From NCBI RefSeq assembly GCF_001642995.1, contig NZ_LOHS01000029.1, positions 1 through 35,541 on the forward strand: DNA of 35,541 bases, in the 5' to 3' direction. The position numbers and the translations under genes were made by a program. Below the pieces are notes generated by a model. It did not search any database, had not been told where the DNA came from, and saw only the letters and a program-made list of their open reading frames with translations. This DNA is from Streptomyces jeddahensis (lineage in GTDB: Bacteria > Actinomycetota > Actinomycetes > Streptomycetales > Streptomycetaceae). This document shows, one piece after another, positions 31,333-35,541 of this stretch. The number at the start of each line of letters is the position of its first letter. The first letter of the stretch is position 1.

Positions 31333-33954
31333 CTACGTCCAGTCGATGCCGAGTTCGGCGAGTGCGGTGCGTTGGTCGTGGGTGAGTTTGTCGCGGCGGG
31401 TCTTGGTGTTGGAGATCCATACGCCGAGCTTGTGGTCGTGCTCTTGGCCGTCGATGACGACGCGTTCGACGTGTCCTCTCGGCACTGCCTTCTGGATGCC
31501 CTCGCGCTGGATCCACTGGGCGAGGGCTGCCAGACCGCGTTGGAAGGCTGATGCCTTCCCCATGCCCTTGGCTGCCGGGACGGGGTTGGGCCGTACGGTG
31601 GGTTTCACGCCCAGCGCTGTGAGCCGCTGCTGCTGCTCTTCGGAGAGTTCCGCCCAGCTGCGGCGTTGCCGCTGGAGCCATTTCCCGAGATCGTCGCCTT
31701 CGAATTGCACGCCGGGGGCGATGTGGGGGAGTGCGCCGTCGGGTTCGTCGGCGGCGAGTTCGGTGAGGACGCGGTAGTGGCGTTGCCAGTCCAGTGGCCA
31801 GGGGCAGTTCCAGTCGGGGTCGATCTCGGCGAGTTGTGCGGCTCGGGCTGCGGCGCGTTCGGTCTTGCCGAGGCCGTCCTTGCGGCGGAGGTTGGCCATG
31901 TGTTCACCGACCGGGACCAGTTCGCTGTCGGCGTCGCCCCATACGGCGTCGCGCCTGGGGGCGAGGTGACCGTGCGCGCGGTGGTACGACCGCAGTACCG
32001 CCAGCTTCTGCTCCCAGGCTTCGTCACCTGGTTCCCAGACCATCCCGGCCTCGTCGAGCAGCACCTTGCGGTGGTCGTCGAGGTCGCCCGCGCGGTACAC
32101 GCGCCGCTGCTGGTGGACCCACCGCCCCAGCGGAAACGCCTTGGTGGCGCCGGCCTCGGTCTCGGTGTCGTACGGGACTGCGTACAGGCCGGTGATGTGG
32201 TTGTCCTTCCGCCAGCGCAGGAGCGCCTGGTAGCCCTCCAGCCAGACCAGTGACTCCGGCCGGTACACCCGGGTGCGCAAAAACGCGGCGATCGTCGCCG
32301 CGTCTCTCGGAGTGGAGAAGTGCAGCAGCGCGGACTCCACCGTGCCCTCGGCCTCGTCCTGCCCGCCTTCTTCTTCAGCCGTGGTGCCGATGATCCGCCC
32401 GTCCTCGTCGCGCTTCACGTGCACTTTCCGCTGCCCGCTGCTGCGCGCCCGGCTGGCGAGCTGTTCGACGAGGCGTTCCGAGTGACTACGGAGCCCTTGG
32501 AGCACCGCTACAAGCGGTGTGAACGAGGCGGAGGCGACCATGCCGGTGGGGTCCTCGCCGGGCTCCAGGAAGACCGGCACGATGATGCGCGCGACCTTCG
32601 TGGTGCCGTCGCGGTTCAGGCGGAGTGCGCGGCCGATGTTCTGCACGATCTCCACCTGGGAGCCGCGGGTGTCGGCGAAGCAGATGGCCTCGACTCCCCG
32701 TTCGCCGACGATGTCGACGCCTTCGCCGAGCACCCGGACGGAGGCGAGGAAGGCCCGGTGTACGCGGCGGCCCGCGGCATCGATGCCATTGGCGAACTGC
32801 CGTAGGACTTCGCGTCGTTCGGCGACGAGGTGGTCGCCGCACAGCCATGCCGACCAGACCCGGTCCGGGGGTACGTGGCGGCCAGCCTCCAGCTGGTAGA
32901 AGTCCGCGTCGATCGTCGACTTCGGCAGCCGGTCCGCAGCGGCCAGGTCCTCGTCGGAGACGTCGCCTGCGTATAGCTCGGCAGCGGTCTGGGGCAGCTT
33001 CTGCGCGAACGCGGCGGCCTCCTCCACCCGCTGGTGGAACGTCATCACAGTACGCAGGTTCCACTTCGCGGCGTGCTCCAGCAGCGCGGTCTGCAGAAGC
33101 GCCATGCGCCGGCCCCGCTGCGCCTCTTCCGATTCTCCGCGGACCGGGGAGGGGTCGCGAATCTCCAGCACGTCGATCTCGAAACCGGCGAGGATGCCCC
33201 GCTCGATCGCCTCCGAGAGCCCGAGCTCGGCCAGCCACGGCCCGTAGGTCTCGGAGTCCTGGCACATCGATGCCAGCTCCAGCTCCTGGCCTTCCGCGCC
33301 CTTGTGCGGCCGGGGCGCGGCAAGCATGCGCGGGGTGGCGGTGAGGTAGAGCCGGAAGTCGGCAGGGATCCGCTCGTTGTCGTGGATCGCGGCCCACGGC
33401 CGACCGAGATCACCGGCGGTCGAGTGGGCCTCGTCCACGATCGCGAGGTCGAAGCCTGCCATCTGCTGGCCATAGAGCCGCCGCCCGCCCGCCAGAGCGG
33501 CCTCCAGCGGCCCGCGCACGCGGCCCTGGCCCTCTGGCGCGTCGATGTCCTCGCGGTCGACCAGGGAGGCGTACGTGGCGAACACGACGACCGGCCCCTT
33601 CCCGGCCCACAGCGCCAGCTGGATGGGGTTGGTGGTGGCGCGCACCCCCAGCTCGCTCAGGACCGGGTCGCTCTCCAGCGAGCACACCGCCACCATCGCA
33701 GCCCGGTGGCCCACCCGGCGCCACGCCTGGGCGGTCTGCACGAGCAGATCCAGGATTGGCACGGTCACGAGGATCCGCCCGCTGGGGAAGCACTCCAGCG
33801 CGCACGCGGCAGCCGTGATGGTCTTGCCCGATCCGGTCGCGGACACGATCGTGCCCCGCGCGCCCTCCGGCGGCACAGACGATCTTGCAGGGAATCCTAC
33901 CCATTTCTGGAACCGTGATTTCTGTTCCACCTGGTGTTCTCGGAGCTGGATCAA
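31333..33954 (-). CDS. Telomere-proximal DEAD/DEAH-box helicase with helicase-associated domains
   Basis: 873 residues. N-terminal SF2 helicase: Walker A 'SATGSGKT' (38-45), DEAH box (175-178), motif III 'TATPR' (206-210) and motif VI region 'QNIGRALRLN' (about residues 440-450). The C-terminal ~300 residues hold repeated helicase-associated (HA) units: 'WEQKLAVLRSYHRAHGHLAP', 'WQRHYRVLTELAADEPDGALP', 'FQRGLAALAQWIQREG'. This type of gene lies next to telomeres in Streptomyces chromosomes and linear plasmids (the TtrA-like/telomere-linked helicase group). Starts at TTG, whose TG overlaps the TGA of the upstream 137-aa gene. Role at the telomere, for instance in conjugal transfer, is known only for relatives. 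Confidence 0.85.
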   Translation of the reverse strand: MIQLREHQVEQKSRFQKWVGFPARSSVPPEGARGTIVSATGSGKTITAAACALECFPSGRILVTVPILDLLVQTAQAWRRVGHRAAMVAVCSLESDPVLSELGVRATTNPIQLALWAGKGPVVVFATYASLVDREDIDAPEGQGRVRGPLEAALAGGRRLYGQQMAGFDLAIVDEAHSTAGDLGRPWAAIHDNERIPADFRLYLTATPRMLAAPRPHKGAEGQELELASMCQDSETYGPWLAELGLSEAIERGILAGFEIDVLEIRDPSPVRGESEEAQRGRRMALLQTALLEHAAKWNLRTVMTFHQRVEEAAAFAQKLPQTAAELYAGDVSDEDLAAADRLPKSTIDADFYQLEAGRHVPPDRVWSAWLCGDHLVAERREVLRQFANGIDAAGRRVHRAFLASVRVLGEGVDIVGERGVEAICFADTRGSQVEIVQNIGRALRLNRDGTTKVARIIVPVFLEPGEDPTGMVASASFTPLVAVLQGLRSHSERLVEQLASRARSSGQRKVHVKRDEDGRIIGTTAEEEGGQDEAEGTVESALLHFSTPRDAATIAAFLRTRVYRPESLVWLEGYQALLRWRKDNHITGLYAVPYDTETEAGATKAFPLGRWVHQQRRVYRAGDLDDHRKVLLDEAGMVWEPGDEAWEQKLAVLRSYHRAHGHLAPRRDAVWGDADSELVPVGEHMANLRRKDGLGKTERAAARAAQLAEIDPDWNCPWPLDWQRHYRVLTELAADEPDGALPHIAPGVQFEGDDLGKWLQRQRRSWAELSEEQQQRLTALGVKPTVRPNPVPAAKGMGKASAFQRGLAALAQWIQREGIQKAVPRGHVERVVIDGQEHDHKLGVWISNTKTRRDKLTHDQRTALAELGIDWT

Positions 33955-34364
33955 AACATTTCTCCCGGCTCGGGAAGGACCTGTTTGACGGAAGCGATGT
34001 GGTGTCCGCCACGTTGGTAGAGGCCGCCGTCTCTTCCGTGCATGGCCCAGGCTCGCTCGGCCGCTTCATCGGGTGATGCCGCCATCAGGTGGACGGTGGG
34101 GGCAGGTATGCCGGCGCTGCAACTGCCGGCGGTGGGCCGGGCATCGATCCGGTAGACGCGGTGCCGCCGGATTTCCACAGCCGCGACACCTGACCGCTCG
34201 GCCTCGGCCACGTCTGTCATCAACCGCTCCAGACGCTGCGTTTCGTAACGGATGGCACGCGGGTCGCGGGAGGGCGCGTACGCGGCCATCCGCTCCGTGT
34301 CCATGAGACCGGCGATCCGCTCCCACTGAAGGCGCCGCAACTCCGCGATGAACACCTCGCTCAA
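33951..34364 (-). CDS. Hypothetical 137-aa protein coupled to the telomeric helicase
   Basis: TTG start at 34364, overlapping the TGA of a 50-residue upstream ORF; its own stop (33951-33953) overlaps the TTG of the helicase. Basic/helical N-terminus ('FIAELRRLQWERIAGLMDTERMAAY'), then 'YETQRLERLMTDVAEAERSGVAAVEIRRHRVYRIDARPTAGSC' and a Gly/His-rich C-terminus. No catalytic motif recognised. The tight coupling suggests that it functions with the helicase. Confidence 0.7.
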   Translation of the reverse strand: MSEVFIAELRRLQWERIAGLMDTERMAAYAPSRDPRAIRYETQRLERLMTDVAEAERSGVAAVEIRRHRVYRIDARPTAGSCSAGIPAPTVHLMAASPDEAAERAWAMHGRDGGLYQRGGHHIASVKQVLPEPGEMF

Positions 34365-34513
34365 GTGATGCGGTTCGGGGGGGGCCTCGCTCTCCCGACG
34401 CGTTCCTGAGCCAGACGTACCTGCGCGCCCACCTGCTGTCGATCGAGTCCGGCGGCTTTCGCGACCACCCCGAGCCGGGCAAGCTCATGCGGAAGATACT
34501 CGTAGATCAACAC
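34361..34513 (-). CDS. Small 50-aa protein at the head of the helicase operon
   Basis: GTG at 34513 with GGGGAG 8 bases upstream; the stop TGA (34361-34363) overlaps the next TTG start. Product: MLIYEYLPHELARLGVV, then AKAAGLDRQQVGAQVRLA, and a basic tail. The middle has HTH-like spacing (AAGLDRQQVGAQVR). The good ribosome-binding site and the stop/start overlap identical in form to the next junction (both TTGA) support that it is real. Overlapping plus-strand frames have no such support. Confidence 0.6.
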   Translation of the reverse strand: MLIYEYLPHELARLGVVAKAAGLDRQQVGAQVRLAQERVGRARPPPNRIT

Positions 34514-34664
34514 GCCAACCGCTCCCCACCGGGTGTCCCTGAATTACGCCAATGCTACATGCTGCATCACATCGAGATGCAGACATCCGAGACGCCCCCG
34601 AAAGCCCCCACACGAGACTTCTTCCGTCCTGATGGCCGGGGCACATCGGGGTACACGGCCCCGC
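34514..34664. other. Divergent promoter region of the telomeric operon
   Basis: About 150 bases between the small minus-strand ORF and the plus-strand membrane gene, with a TAGCAT-like -10 candidate on the minus strand around 34550. No gene. Confidence 0.4.
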
Positions 34665-34958
34665 ATGGCACCGAACACCGAACGCATCCAGTTCCTGCGG
34701 GCCACGCGGCAGCTGCACCGCGTCCGCTCCTTCTACGCCGTGGGCGTCCTGCTATGGGCCGCATCCGCCGCCTGGACCGGCTGGCAGGCCCCCGGAAGCC
34801 GGCAGATGTGGGTGTCCGTCCTCCTCCTGACCGTCTTCACCAGTCTCCTCACCACCGCCACCCTGTCCCTGCGGCGTCTCGCAGTCCCCCCGACAGGCCG
34901 GCCTGCGCATCACCCCGCCTCCCATAAGGCGGCAAATACGCGCCACGCCCACGCCTGA
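34665..34958 (+). CDS. Small membrane protein (two TM segments)
   Basis: 97 residues from the ATG at 34665. Two hydrophobic segments ('FYAVGVLLWAASAAWTGW' at ~23-40 and 'MWVSVLLLTVFTSLLTTATLSL' at ~48-69) with a short loop between them and a His/Pro-rich cytoplasmic-looking tail. No family recognised. No clear ribosome-binding site, so an earlier start in the 34533 frame is possible. Confidence 0.6.
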   Translation: MAPNTERIQFLRATRQLHRVRSFYAVGVLLWAASAAWTGWQAPGSRQMWVSVLLLTVFTSLLTTATLSLRRLAVPPTGRPAHHPASHKAANTRHAHA

Positions 34959-35040
34959 AGACCCATCAAGAGGCGCCGCCCATGTCTGTGGGAGCGGCGG
35001 CCGGGCATACGGGCTTCACTTCCTATGAGAGGGGCTCGTC

Positions 35041-35208
35041 ATGCTCGGCGTAGTCGCGGCAGTGCTGTTCTTCATCGCGTTCCTCATCAACGCAGCCGAG
35101 ATCAGCACCAATCACACATTCTCGTCAGTCAACGTCATGCTCCTGGGGCTGACCGCACTGGCCCTGCACGTTGCGGGAGTCGGTAGCACTTGGTCCCGTA
35201 GACGCTGA
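35041..35208 (+). CDS. Small telomere-proximal membrane protein
   Basis: 55 residues (MLGVVAAVLFFIAFLINAAE...), too short for most ORF filters. Two transmembrane segments: residues ~2-19 and ~32-48, then a basic 'WSRRR' tail. GAGGGG lies 5-6 bases before the ATG. Last coding sequence before the telomere. Confidence 0.6.
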   Translation: MLGVVAAVLFFIAFLINAAEISTNHTFSSVNVMLLGLTALALHVAGVGSTWSRRR

Positions 35209-35239
35209 CTCGGCGTCAAGCCCCAGAATCCGCAGAGGT

Positions 35240-35541
35240 CAGCCGGCAGCCCACCCTTGCTGCCGCTCGGGCCGTAGGCCCGTTGGCCAGCCCCGCGCAG
35301 CGGGGCCGGCCTTGCGCGAAGCGCCACACGGCAACCGGAGCGCAGCGCAGGGCACCGCGTGCGGGGGCTGCTCCCCCGCTCCGCTCCGGGAGCGCAGCGG
35401 ACGGAGCGTCACCTGCCTTGCGCAGCAAGGCAGGTGAGCTGACCGCGCAGCGGTCAGCCAGCGCTCCCGCGGAGCGGGAGCGCAACACCCATGCGCAGCA
35501 TGGGTGTTTGCTTGCACATCGCGCAGCGATGTGGTACCCGC
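35240..35541. repeat. Right telomere: tandem hairpins of a linear Streptomyces replicon
   Basis: Perfect palindromes, mostly with GCA loops, follow each other to the end: 35245-35264, 35269-35281, 35290-35306, 35314-35324, 35361-35379, 35383-35393, 35409-35437, 35438-35458, 35461-35483 (GGA loop), 35484-35508 and 35515-35533. The terminal ...GGTACCCGC, read on the other strand as GCGGGTACCACATCG, is the inner part of the archetypal telomere sequence. At least eight terminal bases are missing. These hairpins form on the 3' overhang and are the substrate for terminal-protein-primed end patching. Confidence 0.9.

Noticed and set aside
34371..34610. Plus-strand frame with 'SQTYLRAHLLSIESGG'
   Set aside because: It is antisense to the small operon-leading ORF, which has a ribosome-binding site and a stop/start overlap; the plus frame has neither.
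35112..35517. Frames of 71-92 aa across the telomere
   Set aside because: They cross palindromes and are explained by the hairpin repeats.
1..35541. CRISPR array, tRNA or rRNA
   Set aside because: I saw no regularly spaced direct repeats with spacers and no tRNA-like or rRNA sequence; the only repetitive block is the telomere.

Overview
The window is high-GC DNA with the codon bias and gene families of Streptomyces. It ends in a linear-replicon telomere: the last ~300 bases are a string of short hairpins, most with GCA loops, matching the archetypal Streptomyces end. The window is therefore the right-hand terminus of a linear chromosome or large linear plasmid; the sequence alone does not say which. 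Degraded genes, transposase fragments and an intact insertion sequence fit a chromosome-arm or plasmid-end region.

Layout. 1-3.3 kb: a hypothetical protein, a DDE transposase scrap, a secreted SH3/collagen-like protein, an integrase scrap, an ATP-dependent DNA ligase broken by a stop codon, and a Tn3-type transposase scrap. 3.3-4.5 kb: a PaaI-type thioesterase and TetR operon behind a perfect operator-like palindrome. 4.6-9.2 kb: a Tn554/RIT-like trio of recombination genes (tnpA-tnpB-tnpC, minus strand) with a frameshift in tnpA. 9.4-12.2 kb: an OhrR-like MarR regulator divergent from two tandem HSL-type alpha/beta hydrolases; the second is exported and carries a nonsense codon. 12.4-16.9 kb: a cyanate-detoxification cluster (LysR regulator, carbonic anhydrase, cyanase) and a TPP-dependent acetolactate synthase. 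17.0-19.7 kb: a PNPOx-like flavin protein and an NTF2-like DUF1348 protein between broken MFS, IS5 and carboxymuconolactone decarboxylase fragments. 20.0-24.3 kb: two nearly identical DUF1348 genes around an ISL3 transposase pseudogene, a TetR regulator and a HATPase-type ATP-binding protein. 24.8-27.0 kb: a MocR-type regulator and a class I glutamine amidotransferase. 27.2-29.6 kb: a repeat-containing protein, an AraC/HxlR chimeric remnant and an SMI1/KNR4 protein. 29.66-31.32 kb: an intact ISL3-family IS. 31.3-34.5 kb: a telomere-proximal operon of a 50-aa ORF, a 137-aa protein and an 873-aa DEAH helicase, coupled by TTGA overlaps. 34.7-35.2 kb: two small membrane proteins. 35.2 kb to the end: the telomere.

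The most coherent unit that I cannot match to a described system is at 20.0-24.3 kb. Seven copies of an AGAACG-nn-CGTTCT operator sit at four minus-strand promoters. Three of these promoters share the same design: TTGCGC, 17 bases, TANNNT, one operator in the spacer and one just past the expected start of transcription. They precede both DUF1348 copies, the ATP-binding protein (through a possible 50-aa ORF) and the TetR gene itself, which suggests an autoregulated regulon. The two DUF1348 copies are identical over ~480 bp but differ synonymously in the last codons and have different flanks, as expected from gene conversion.

Product names rest on motif recognition from the translated sequence; no database search was run.
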